NCBI GenBank assembly: GCA_014378225.1
Contig: JACMOA010000241.1
Location: 1-14,021, forward strand
DNA from: Deinococcales bacterium
Lineage (GTDB): Bacteria > Deinococcota > Deinococci > Deinococcales > Deinococcaceae
Direction of reading: 5' to 3'
DNA: 14,021 bases
The notes beneath the pieces were generated by a model. The model saw only the letters and a program-made list of their open reading frames with translations, was not told the DNA's origin and ran no database searches. Shown here in pieces: positions 6,279-13,671 of this stretch. The position numbers were made by a program, and so were the translations under genes. How positions within the stretch are numbered: position 1 is the first letter of the stretch; each line of letters starts with the position of its first letter.

Positions 6279-7028
6279 ATGTCCAGCCTCGCACTCGCCG
6301 CTACCCTGCTTCTCAGCCTTTTTGACCCCAGTGGTGATGTGAACGGCGATGGAACTTACCGACTCCCCTCGAGCCTGAGTCCACAAGAGCGCTCGAGCCT
6401 GGATTTACGCAGTCTGGAAGCGTTTTCACAGGGTGGAAAGCTGCTGCTCAAACTGGGATTTTCGAGCCTGACCAATCCGCTCGAGGGTCCACGCGGCTTT
6501 TCGGTGCCGTATCTGGACCTGTTTATCAAAACCGACGTGGGCGGTCAAACCACGCTGGGTAAGACGGGTTTCAAGACCCGGCTCAACTCGGGATGGCAGT
6601 ATCACTTCAGTGTGAGTGGGTTTTTGCAACGGCTCGAGCGCCAACTGACCAGCGAAACTCAGCCCTCGAGTGTAACGGGTGCAGACTGGAAGGTGACGGT
6701 GGAGGGCAGCAAAATTGTGATTGCCACCGATTTGCCCGCTGGAAAGTACGGTTACTGGCTAATGAGCAGCGTTTTTGACCCGCTCACTCCAAACGGCTAT
6801 AAAATTCCTTCTGCCCAGGATGGCCCTTACGATTTGTTTGCCCGAGTTCCGCAGTCTCCATATCCGGTAGATGTCCTGCTCGAGGGCAGTCAAAGTATGT
6901 CTTACTCGAGACGCACGCTCGAGGAACTGGGTGAAGTGATAGACCGCCGTCCCCTTATCCTGATATTCGTGGGCGCGTTAGGTTTGTTGGTGGCGCTGTG
7001 GGCGACGTTTAAAGTTTGGCGGAAGTAA
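6279..7028 (+). CDS. Secreted, C-terminally membrane-anchored glucodextranase-C/DOMON-like domain protein
   Basis: 249 residues. A short hydrophobic N-terminus (about 1-15, SLALAATLLLSLF) looks like a signal peptide, though it lacks a basic residue at the start. It is followed at once by DPSGDVNGDGTYRLP, then LDLRSLEAF, LLLKLGFSSLTNP, GFSVPYLDLFIKTD and GWQYHF. This order (DP-GD-GxGTY, a beta-rich Leu/Asp core, LTNP, D-T-GG) matches the C-terminal binding module of glucodextranase-type enzymes, a DOMON-like beta-sandwich fold. Here it stands alone without a glycosidase. A membrane helix at about 225-245 follows RR and ends KVWRK, giving an outside domain held by a C-terminal anchor. It is likely a surface carbohydrate-, heme- or envelope-binding protein; the ligand cannot be told from sequence. 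Confidence 0.75.
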   Translation: MSSLALAATLLLSLFDPSGDVNGDGTYRLPSSLSPQERSSLDLRSLEAFSQGGKLLLKLGFSSLTNPLEGPRGFSVPYLDLFIKTDVGGQTTLGKTGFKTRLNSGWQYHFSVSGFLQRLERQLTSETQPSSVTGADWKVTVEGSKIVIATDLPAGKYGYWLMSSVFDPLTPNGYKIPSAQDGPYDLFARVPQSPYPVDVLLEGSQSMSYSRRTLEELGEVIDRRPLILIFVGALGLLVALWATFKVWRK

Positions 7029-7044
7029 GGGACAAGCAATGAGT

Positions 7045-7080
7045 GCTAAAACTCTGTTCAACAAGCGTTTTTAGCGGGTT
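7045..7080 (+). terminator. Weak possible terminator after the anchored DOMON-like gene
   Basis: GCTAAAA (7045-7051) can pair with TTTTAGC (7069-7075) across a 17-base loop, followed by GGGTTTTTAGG. The stem is AT-rich and the loop long, so this is a weak candidate. Confidence 0.25.
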
Positions 7081-7140
7081 TTTAGGAATAACCAGAGCCA
7101 ACACATGTTTTTTGCTTATCCCTCATTGCTTTATAGTCCT

Positions 7141-7177
7141 GTTGTGCTCGAGCATAAAAAATTCCCTCGAGCACAAC
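7141..7177. repeat. Perfect 12-bp inverted repeat containing CTCGAG in both arms
   Basis: GTTGTGCTCGAG at 7141-7152 and CTCGAGCACAAC at 7166-7177 are exact reverse complements around a 13-base AT-rich loop. It directly follows the T-run of the tRNA terminator when read on the minus strand, so it could be a second transcription stop or a protein site. Because CTCGAG is itself a palindrome, six of the twelve pairs come from the iterated motif; the outer GTTGTG/CACAAC pairs are additional. Confidence 0.75.
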
Positions 7178-7203
7178 AAAAAAAGACCCACGCAAAGGGT
7201 CTT
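7178..7203 (-). terminator. Rho-independent terminator of tRNA-Ser
   Basis: On the minus strand AAGACCC pairs with GGGTCTT (7-bp stem, 7-base loop) and runs into an uninterrupted T-run (the seven A of 7178-7184 on the top strand). It begins 6 bases past the encoded CCA of the tRNA. Confidence 0.9.
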
Positions 7204-7207
7204 CATT

Positions 7208-7299
<92 letters not shown>

Positions 7300-7310
7300 A
7301 CACTTTTACG

Positions 7311-7327
7311 CTCGAGTTGCACTCGAG
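7311..7327. promoter_or_regulatory. 17-bp perfect inverted repeat just upstream of tRNA-Ser
   Basis: CTCGAGTTGCACTCGAG is two 7-bp arms (CTCGAGT/ACTCGAG) around TGC, ending 11 bases before the tRNA 5' end, where promoter or stable-RNA control elements would be. It may be a binding site, or simply two copies of the iterated palindrome that happen to be close. On the minus strand a TTGTCA lies further upstream, but the spacing to a -10 box is poor. Confidence 0.35.
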
Positions 7328-7528
7328 GGCTACCCTTTTGACAAGAGCTGTAAGAGAATAGCACGCTTGTGGGTGCGGTGCAAGCATCTCAAGCCTGCTT
7401 GATTCTTAGACCTCGACACGCCCCAGACCGTGTGCCCAAGACATCGGGTATCTTTAGAGTATGAATCATCCCACCCCACTCCCCCATCGGCTTGCGCCTC
7501 GTTCCCGTGCCGCTCGAGGATCCATTTC

Positions 7529-10309
7529 ATGCGGGTACTGACCTATGCCCACCTAGACCTATCCAGACTGCGCTCCAAGTTTGAGAAGGTTAAAGAGGCG
7601 CTCGAGCGTGACGATTTTCGCAGTGCCGAGGTCAAAAAGCTGAGTCCGGGTCACTATTACCGGGCCAAGTTGGACCACACCAACCGTTTGCTGCTGCAAT
7701 TTGTGCAATTCGAGAATGAAACGGTGTGTTTGGTGCTCGAGGTGATACATCAGCACGCCTACGAAAAATCTCGCTTTCTGCGCGGAGCCAGCGTGGAGGG
7801 CGGAAAAATTGAGGAGCAGGGCAGTGAGGAGGCCACGCTTGAGGGGGTTAAGGCTGGGGCCGACTCCTTGCGCTATCTGAACCCCAGCAAGCCAGACTTT
7901 CATGTACTGGACAAGGTATTGTCTTTTGACGAGGCCCAGGATGTGCTGTACCACACGCCCTCGCCGTTGCTGCTGGTGGGTTCTGCGGGGTCCGGTAAGA
8001 CTGCGCTGCTGCTCGAGAAGCTGCGTCAGGCGGGTGGGCGTGTGCTTTACGTGACCCTTTCGGCTTATCTGGCCCAGAGTGCGCGGGGACTTTACTTTTC
8101 ACACGGCTACCAAAACGAGGCCCAGGAACCCGAGTTTTTGTCGTTTCGGGAATTTCTGGAAACCTTGCGGGTTCCGCAAGGTCGTGAGGTTAGTTTCTCG
8201 AGCTTCCGGTCCTGGTTCGAGCGCCACCGCCAGAATAATCGCTTTGCGGACGCACACGGTTTGTTTGAAGAGTTTCGGGGGGTGCTCTCGAGTTCACCCT
8301 CGGGGCCGCTCACGCTCGAGGATTATCTGGCTTTAGGGGTGCGTCAATCCCTCTTTGAAGCAGAGCACCGGACAGCGGTTCATGCGCTGTTTGGACAGTA
8401 TCAGCACTGGCTGGGCGAGAGTGGACAGTTTGACCCCAATCTGGTGGCGCTCGAGTGGCAGACTTTGGCTCTCAAAAGCTACGACTTTGTGGCTATTGAC
8501 GAGGTTCAAGACTTCACCCCCGTGCAGCTTGCGCTCATTTTAAAAACCCTGAACCAGCCTGGACAATTTGTGTTGTGTGGCGACTCCAACCAGATTGTGC
8601 ATCCCAACTTTTTTTCCTGGGCTGCGGTGCGGGGACTGTTCTGGCAGGACCCCGAACTGGCTCCAGCACACAGACTCTCCTTGCTGCAAGTGAATTTCCG
8701 TAACGCTCGAGCGGTTACGGAAACCGCCAATACCCTGCTCAAGATTAAAGGAGTGCGCTTTGGCTCCACCGACCGTGAAAGCAACTTTCTAGTTCAGTCT
8801 GCGGCCTTTGAAGTGGGGTCGGTGCTGTGTCTGCCTGACGGTGAAGCAACCAGGCGCGACCTCAACGCCCGCACTCGCTCGAGCACCCAGTTTGCGGTGC
8901 TGGTGCTGCGTGATGAAGACAAAACGGCCGCCAGAAACATTTTTCAGACTCCACTCATCTTTTCGGTGCAGGAAGCTAAAGGTCTGGAATACCCCTTTAT
9001 TGTGCTGTACAACTTTGTGGGGGGGCAACGTCAGGTTTACGCGGACATCGCGCAGGGTGTGCTGCCCAAGGACCTCGAGCGTGACAGTCTCGAGTTTCGG
9101 CGGGCCAAAGACAAAGCGGACAAGTCGCTCGAGCGCTACAAGTTCTACATCAACGCGCTGTATGTGGCCCTGACCCGCGCCGTAGAGGGGGTTTACCTGC
9201 TCGAGTCAGACCCTCAGCACCCGCTGCTCGCTTTGCTGGACATCCGTCAAAGCACAGGAACCGGAAGCGAGAAAGTGCAGTCCTCGAGCCGCCAGGAATG
9301 GGAGCATGAAGCCCACAAGCTCGAGTTGCAGGGCAAGCGCGAGCAGGCTGACGCTATCCGTAAAACTATTCTTAAGGTGAACCGTGTTCCCTGGGAAGTG
9401 TGGGACGCGCCGGGTTACGCAACCTTGCTAGAAAAAGCCCTGCGTCCTGGACAGGGCGGCGGCAAGTCGGTCAAGGGTCTTTACGAATACGCGGTCTGGC
9501 ACGAACAACATCTGCCCCTCGAGCGGCTTGCCAGGGAAGTGGGCTTTGCTCCAGCACGCACTCTCCGCTCCACTCCCCAGCATGCTAGTGGTGCAGCCCT
9601 ATGGAAAGCGGCATTGGCCCCGCTCGAGGATAAGTATCTGGCCCCGTACAGCAAAAAGAACTTCAAATCCGTGCTGTGGGACTGCGACCAGTACGGCATT
9701 GACTTTCGTACTCCTTTAAACGCCACTCCCCTGATGTTAGCGGCTCGAGCGGGAAACATAGAATTGATAGACGCCCTGCTCGAGCGCGGCGCGGACCCAG
9801 CCCTCACCGACCACTATAGTCACAGCGCCTATTATTACGCCCTAAACCGGGCCTTTGAAGACCCCGCCTATGCCAGCGGCCCCTTTGCGGCGGTGGCAGC
9901 ACGGACAGCCCCTCCGGTGCTCGATGTTCAGGTGGGAGGCCGTTTGGTGCGCCTGTATCCGCATCAGGCCGAGTACTTTTTTCTGAACGCCATGCTGGCC
10001 GGTCTCAAGACCCTGGCTACCGATTCAAAAGGCAGGTTAGACTGGGCTAAGCGACGGCGTGGTTTTTCTGCACAATACCTCAGCCGCAACCTCGAGCACT
10101 TCCCAACGGCTGTTTTAACCGATGAGCGCAAAAAGCGCAGTTACCTCAACCATGTGCTGGCTCGAGCAGAAATGGAGAGCAGCTACACTCCGGCCCGTCA
10201 GCTCTGGCAGCGGGTTATGACCGGCTATTACCTGCCTAACCCCACCTTGCAGGTCCGCTCGAGAAGTGAGGGGGGCGAGGAGATGTGGACTCCGCTCGAG
10301 CATGGATAA
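7529..10309 (+). CDS. UvrD-like superfamily 1 helicase with RelE-like N-terminus and C-terminal ankyrin repeat
   Basis: 926 residues. Residues 1 to about 90 resemble the RelE/ParE fold found at the front of some UvrD-like proteins (HYYRAKLDHTNRLLLQF, then VCLVLEVIHQHAYEKSRFL). The helicase core follows: Walker A GSAGSGKT (151-158), Walker B DEVQD (324-328), motif III QFVLCGDSNQI, motif IV LQVNFRN, motif V QEAKGLEYP (481-489), motif VI YVALTRA (545-551). The C-terminal third is helical, with one ankyrin-type repeat at about 733-770 (TPLMLAARAGNIELIDALLE, then RGADP) and an unrecognised basic tail. UvrD-ankyrin combinations recall eukaryotic TRANK1; the bacterial role is unknown (RNA/DNA unwinding, repair or defence are possible). 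The ATG at 7529 is chosen for GAGG 9 bases upstream and because the RelE-like fold starts there; an earlier ATG at 7430 adds low-complexity residues. It overlaps murJ by 8 bases. Confidence 0.88.
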   Translation: MRVLTYAHLDLSRLRSKFEKVKEALERDDFRSAEVKKLSPGHYYRAKLDHTNRLLLQFVQFENETVCLVLEVIHQHAYEKSRFLRGASVEGGKIEEQGSEEATLEGVKAGADSLRYLNPSKPDFHVLDKVLSFDEAQDVLYHTPSPLLLVGSAGSGKTALLLEKLRQAGGRVLYVTLSAYLAQSARGLYFSHGYQNEAQEPEFLSFREFLETLRVPQGREVSFSSFRSWFERHRQNNRFADAHGLFEEFRGVLSSSPSGPLTLEDYLALGVRQSLFEAEHRTAVHALFGQYQHWLGESGQFDPNLVALEWQTLALKSYDFVAIDEVQDFTPVQLALILKTLNQPGQFVLCGDSNQIVHPNFFSWAAVRGLFWQDPELAPAHRLSLLQVNFRNARAVTETANTLLKIKGVRFGSTDRESNFLVQSAAFEVGSVLCLPDGEATRRDLNARTRSSTQFAVLVLRDEDKTAARNIFQTPLIFSVQEAKGLEYPFIVLYNFVGGQRQVYADIAQGVLPKDLERDSLEFRRAKDKADKSLERYKFYINALYVALTRAVEGVYLLESDPQHPLLALLDIRQSTGTGSEKVQSSSRQEWEHEAHKLELQGKREQADAIRKTILKVNRVPWEVWDAPGYATLLEKALRPGQGGGKSVKGLYEYAVWHEQHLPLERLAREVGFAPARTLRSTPQHASGAALWKAALAPLEDKYLAPYSKKNFKSVLWDCDQYGIDFRTPLNATPLMLAARAGNIELIDALLERGADPALTDHYSHSAYYYALNRAFEDPAYASGPFAAVAARTAPPVLDVQVGGRLVRLYPHQAEYFFLNAMLAGLKTLATDSKGRLDWAKRRRGFSAQYLSRNLEHFPTAVLTDERKKRSYLNHVLARAEMESSYTPARQLWQRVMTGYYLPNPTLQVRSRSEGGEEMWTPLEHG

Positions 10310-11873
10310 CCCTGAGCGCGATGCTGAGACCCCCCCTGCAACGCCCGGCTCTCCGATTGGGCGCAGAGGATTTGTCAACATTCTCACCGTGATGGCGGGA
10401 ACGCTTGGCTCGAGGGGCTTGGGACTGGTGCGCCAGTTGGTTTTTAATCGGCTCGACGGGAACCTGACCGACGCTTTCAATATCGCCTTCCGGGTTCCCA
10501 ATTTGTTGCGCGAACTGCTGGCCGAAGGCGCACTCATCAACTCGTTTATTCCGGTGTACAAGAGCTTGCCAGACGAGCAGCAAAAGGAACTGGCCTCGAG
10601 CTTTACGGTAGTATTGCTTGCCGTCAATTTTGTGGTCTTGGGCCTGGGAATTCTGCTGGCCCCGTGGCTGGTGCAACACGTCCTGGACCCTGCCGGAACG
10701 TCCCAAAATCAGGCTACCGCCATTTACCTGACCCAGTGGATGATGCCCTTTTTAACCTTCATCAGCATGTCTGCGGTGGCGATGGGCTTGCTCAACGCGG
10801 GCGAATACTTCCGGGCCAGTGCCTTTGCACCGATGGCGTTTAACGTGGTTTCTACTTTCATCCTGCTGGTTTTTCCGCAGTCGGCTTTCTGGCTGGCTAT
10901 GAGCACCACGCTGGGCGGCCTGGCCCAACTGGTGGTTCAGATTCCCTCGCTGCTCAAACTGGGCCTCTTTCCCCGGCTCCAGACCCTGTGGCATCCCGCC
11001 CTGCGCCGGGTCCTGCTGATGATGATTCCCTTTGCCATCAGCACCTCGGGCAAGCAGTTTCTCAATATTTTCGTGGTGCGTTTTATTTCTCCCTTTCCCA
11101 AAAATGCGCTGACCGGATACGGCAACGCCGAGGTTTTGTTTCAGTTGGCGCTGGGCCTTTTTGCAGTTTCTCCCGCGCTGGCCCTCTACCCGCGTTTGGC
11201 GACTCACAGCGCCGCAAAAGATTGGGATGCTTTTCGCCGTCTCACGGTTCAGGCCCTGCGCCTGACCTCGTTTATTGCCGCGCCAGTCAGTATTCTATTC
11301 AGTGTGCTGGCTCCCTACGCAGTCAGTTTGGTGCAACTCTCGAGCGCCACAGAGCCAGAGCGTTTGACCTATGGAGCGCTCACTTTAAGCACCTGGGCGC
11401 TGGCTATCGTGCCTGCTGGACTGAACGCTTTACTGGTCCGCACCTTCTTCGTGCGGGAGCGCACCCTCGAGCCGCTCATCGTCACCTCACTGGGCGCGGT
11501 GGCCGATGTGGGGCTTTACACCCTCTTTGTGCCGCTGTTCGGGCTTCAGGGCTTTGGGCTGTCGAGCACCATCACCGGAACTCTGACCGCTGCGGTGTTG
11601 ATGGTGCTGTATTCAAAACAAGTGGGCATGAACTGGTCTCCGCTGATTCGGCATCTGGGCCTGGTTTTTCCGCTGGCGCTGCTGGCAGGTGCGGTGGCTT
11701 TTGCGGTCTCGAGCGTGCTTCCTGCACCCGGAAATCTGTGGCGCGGTGTGGTGGGGTTGTCCGTGGCAGGCGGCGCGGGAATGGCGGTTTATCTGGTGCT
11801 GGCCTACGTCTTACGCTTTCCCGAGTTGTCTTCCCTCCGCTCGAGACTGACCCGCTCAAAACCCAAACCCTGA
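10302..11873 (+). CDS. murJ: Lipid II flippase MurJ
   Basis: 523 residues, of usual length for the family. MurJ moves lipid-linked peptidoglycan precursor across the inner membrane. Sequence signs are the N-terminal SRGLGLVRQ (37-45), FRVPNLLRELLAEGA (63-77) with its conserved Arg residues, SFIPVY, and then regularly spaced hydrophobic helices to the C-terminus, consistent with about 14 membrane spans. The ATG at 10302 lies within the end of the helicase gene (stop at 10307-10309), immediately after a CTCGAGC, with no strong ribosome site at proper spacing. A GTG at 10266 in the same frame is less likely. It should be translated by coupling to the helicase. It converges with the sirtuin gene, leaving 11 bases between stops and no visible terminator. 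Confidence 0.96.
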   Translation: MDNPERDAETPPATPGSPIGRRGFVNILTVMAGTLGSRGLGLVRQLVFNRLDGNLTDAFNIAFRVPNLLRELLAEGALINSFIPVYKSLPDEQQKELASSFTVVLLAVNFVVLGLGILLAPWLVQHVLDPAGTSQNQATAIYLTQWMMPFLTFISMSAVAMGLLNAGEYFRASAFAPMAFNVVSTFILLVFPQSAFWLAMSTTLGGLAQLVVQIPSLLKLGLFPRLQTLWHPALRRVLLMMIPFAISTSGKQFLNIFVVRFISPFPKNALTGYGNAEVLFQLALGLFAVSPALALYPRLATHSAAKDWDAFRRLTVQALRLTSFIAAPVSILFSVLAPYAVSLVQLSSATEPERLTYGALTLSTWALAIVPAGLNALLVRTFFVRERTLEPLIVTSLGAVADVGLYTLFVPLFGLQGFGLSSTITGTLTAAVLMVLYSKQVGMNWSPLIRHLGLVFPLALLAGAVAFAVSSVLPAPGNLWRGVVGLSVAGGAGMAVYLVLAYVLRFPELSSLRSRLTRSKPKP

Positions 11874-11884
11874 CCTCGAGCGCT

Positions 11885-12595
11885 CTAATTAATGTACTTT
11901 TCCCGTAATTCCTGGGCCACTCGAGCGACGCCTACCCCAGCCCCTTGTGCAACCAGATGAAGGTTGGCTCGAGGGGGAACTTCTGGAAGATTTGGGTCTA
12001 CTACAAAAGTGGGAATACTGTGTGAAACGTACTCGAGCAGCCCCGCTGCCGGGTACACCTGTAATGAGGTTCCCACCACCATAAACAAGTCTGCCCCGGC
12101 ACATAGTTCTGCGGCCCGCTCAATTTCAGGGACCATCTCGCCAAACCAGACGATGTGCGGACGCAATTGAAACCCTCGTTCGCAAAAGTCGCCCAGGTTC
12201 AGTTCCCAGCCGCCCGGACTAATCTGCTCGAGCGCATAAACCAGATGTTCATGCTTGCTCGAGCGCACTTTAAACAGCTCCCCATGCAGGTGTAACACCC
12301 GGCTCGAGCCTGCCCTTTCGTGCAAATCGTCCACGTTTTGAGTGATGATTTGCACATTAAATTGGCCCTCGAGCTGAGCCAGCGCCAGGTGAGCTGCGTT
12401 GGGACGGGCCTCGAGCGCCTGCTTGCGGCGTTGATTATAGAACTCGAGCACAAGTTCGGGATTCCTGCGCCAACCGTCCGGCGAAGCCACGTCCTCCACC
12501 CGGTGGTTTTCCCAGAGTCCATCCGAGTCTCGAAAGGTGCGGAGACCACTTTCGGCGGATATTCCCGCCCCAGTTAGAACGACAAGGCGTTTCAT
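11885..12595 (-). CDS. cobB: Sirtuin-type NAD-dependent protein deacylase lacking zinc cysteines
   Basis: 236 residues. The Rossmann fold and catalytic motifs are intact: GAGISAESGLRTFR (9-22), QNVDDLHERAGS (from 86), catalytic His104 in LHLHGELF, and GTSLQVYPAAGL (from 175). Tyr53 and Arg56 (EFYNQRR) correspond to the class III (SIRT5-like) pair that favours acidic acyl groups such as succinyl, so desuccinylase as well as deacetylase activity is likely. The zinc ribbon normally between the catalytic His and FGE has lost its cysteines: the first CxxC position reads KVRSSKHEH, and of the second only C138 remains (DFCERGFQLRP). FGE (151-153) is kept. The ATG follows a -10 box by 6 bases, suggesting a leaderless message. 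Confidence 0.93.
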   Translation of the reverse strand: MKRLVVLTGAGISAESGLRTFRDSDGLWENHRVEDVASPDGWRRNPELVLEFYNQRRKQALEARPNAAHLALAQLEGQFNVQIITQNVDDLHERAGSSRVLHLHGELFKVRSSKHEHLVYALEQISPGGWELNLGDFCERGFQLRPHIVWFGEMVPEIERAAELCAGADLFMVVGTSLQVYPAAGLLEYVSHSIPTFVVDPNLPEVPPRANLHLVAQGAGVGVARVAQELREKYIN

Positions 12596-12601
12596 GGGGA
12601 G

Positions 12602-12607
12602 ATTTTA
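12602..12607 (-). promoter_or_regulatory. -10 box for the sirtuin gene, probably leaderless
   Basis: On the minus strand TAAAAT is followed by CTCCCC and then the ATG at 12595. The 6-base distance and absence of a Shine-Dalgarno sequence point to leaderless transcription. Confidence 0.45.
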
Positions 12608-12636
12608 TCGGGAATGGGGAGAGGGTGGTGAGTTTT

Positions 12637-12761
12637 GAGTAGCAAGTGTTATGCCTCCGGCGGGTTCTTGGTTATTGGTTGGTTTTTTCTCAAGCGCCCG
12701 AAGTCAATCCAACCAATAACCAATTACTAGAAACTTGCCGGAGGCGCTCTTTTCACTACTC
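12637..12761. repeat. Palindromic intergenic repeat, copy 2
   Basis: Outer GAGTAG (12637-12642) and CTACTC (12756-12761) flank main arms at 12653-12682 (GCCTCCGGCGGGTTCTTGG, then TTATTGGTTGG) and 12709-12745 (CCAACCAATAACCAA, then CTTGCCGGAGGC). The arms are near-perfect reverse complements apart from a small insertion in the right arm, around a centre holding CTCAAGCGCC, one base from the iterated palindrome. The right arm reversed reads AGTAATTGGTTATTGGTTGG, matching the left arm of the element near 100-137. A G-rich GAGGGTGGTGAG on the left also matches the reverse of the pyrimidine tract beside copy 1. The following bases up to 12827 are A-rich simple sequence (repeated GAACCGATAACCGAGAAC). 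Confidence 0.72.
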
Positions 12762-12827
12762 GCCTTCCCTACCCATTATTTAGCCGAGAACCGATAACCG
12801 AGAACTGAAAACTAAACCCCAAACCAA

Positions 12828-12855
12828 AAAAACCCCTCAAGTGTGAGGGGTTTTT
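12828..12855 (-). terminator. Strong rho-independent terminator of the LEA-like gene
   Basis: AAAAACCCCTCA (12828-12839) and TGAGGGGTTTTT (12844-12855) form a perfect 12-bp stem with a 4-base loop. A/T tracts on both sides make it usable in either direction. It lies 15 bases past the stop of the minus-strand LEA-like gene, its most likely client. Confidence 0.9.
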
Positions 12856-12870
12856 CTACAACGCTCGAGC

Positions 12871-13425
12871 TTAACTCAAGGACTTCTTGGCCGCGTCGGC
12901 TACATCCGCAACCTTGTCGGCTACGCCTGCTTTAACGTCTGCCACAGTGCCTTCCACTTTGGCCTGAGCTTGGTCGGCGTTTTGCTGAAGCTGCACGTCG
13001 GCGGCTTTATCCTCGAGCGTGTGAGCCGCGTCTTTGGCCGCGTCTGCTACAGCTCCGTGCGAACCGGACAGCGCGTGGGCTGCGTCGGCAGCTTTGTCGG
13101 AGACGGCTCCAGCCACGCCTGCTACTGCGCCTGCAACCCCACCCTTTACGTCGGCAGGCGCACCCTCGAGCTTGGCTCCGGGGGCTTTATCCCCGGCTGC
13201 GCCTTGTAGGTCGGCAATTTTGTCGCGGGCTTTGTCGCCCATATCGTCGGCCCACTCTTTAGCGTCGCCAGCGACCTCACGGGCCTTGTCGCCCAAATCG
13301 TCGGCGCGTTCTTTGACTTCTTCTAGAAGATCTCCGGCCCGCTCGCGCACTTCATCCCCGATGTCATCCAGCTTGTCTTTGGCCTGCTCGAGAAACTTCT
13401 TGGCTCCATCCAGAAATTCGGACAT
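12871..13425 (-). CDS. LEA-like hydrophilic Ala/Lys/Asp-rich repeat protein
   Basis: 184 residues, very rich in Ala, Asp, Lys and Glu, with no Cys and a single Trp. The N-terminal half is strongly amphipathic helix in prospect (FLEQAKDKLDDIGDEVRER), with an 18-residue repeat visible at protein and DNA level (ADDLGDKARE and ADDMGDKARD, 54 bases apart). The C-terminal half is Ala/Val-rich with DKAADAAHAL, DVKAGVADKVADVADAAKK and similar. This resembles group 3 LEA and related stress proteins, which are disordered in water and protect other proteins in desiccation. No signal peptide. The ATG at 13425 is secure because AAGGAG lies 5 bases upstream. A longer reading to 13620 is rejected. Assignment is by composition, so function remains tentative. 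Confidence 0.82.
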   Translation of the reverse strand: MSEFLDGAKKFLEQAKDKLDDIGDEVRERAGDLLEEVKERADDLGDKAREVAGDAKEWADDMGDKARDKIADLQGAAGDKAPGAKLEGAPADVKGGVAGAVAGVAGAVSDKAADAAHALSGSHGAVADAAKDAAHTLEDKAADVQLQQNADQAQAKVEGTVADVKAGVADKVADVADAAKKSLS

Positions 13426-13495
13426 TTTAACTCCTTTTGAATTTTGAACCCCTCGAGAACGCTGCTCGAGAAAGTCTGCTGAGGAATGCCTTTCG

Positions 13496-13501
13496 AGTGT
13501 A
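13496..13501 (-). promoter_or_regulatory. Possible -10 box for the LEA-like gene
   Basis: TACACT on the minus strand would give a leader of roughly 60 bases containing two CTCGAG copies and the AAGGAG ribosome site. No convincing -35 box is present, so this is weak. Confidence 0.22.
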
Positions 13502-13621
13502 CTCCGACACAGCGCGTGAAGGGTCGTGAGAAGTTGACAGAGGGGTGAGAAAGTTAAAGCTATGGAAGAACTGGGCTTGGATGCTGCACGAGTCCTGTGT
13601 AAACAGGCCACCCCAAGCACT

Positions 13622-13664
13622 TATACTGGGCTGCTAGAGTTCAAAAACATCATGACTCGAGGAG
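13622..13664 (+). promoter_or_regulatory. icd promoter -10 box and ribosome binding site
   Basis: TATACT at 13622-13627 is a good -10 box, with a poor -35 match about 18 bases before it. The transcript would have a leader of about 37 bases. The ribosome site GAGGAG at 13659-13664 lies 7 bases before the ATG, and its first GAG is the second half of a CTCGAG, so the iterated palindrome supplies part of the Shine-Dalgarno sequence. Confidence 0.55.
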
Positions 13665-13671
13665 TACTCAA

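Noticed and set aside
7430..7528. Longer start for the helicase
   Set aside because: The added residues are low-complexity Ser/Pro/His sequence; the downstream ATG has a GAGG at good distance.
10650..11335. Gap of about 740 bases without CTCGAG inside murJ, as a possible transferred segment
   Set aside because: The membrane-protein sequence has few Leu-Glu or Ser-Ser pairs to host the motif; composition and homology look continuous.
13534..13566. TTGACA at 13534 as an icd promoter
   Set aside because: No -10 box at 16 to 18 bases; nearest candidates are at 15 (TAAAGC) and 21 (TATGGA), and a good TATACT lies nearer to icd.
13426..13620. Longer reading of the LEA-like gene
   Set aside because: The extension has different composition, and AAGGAG marks the downstream ATG clearly.
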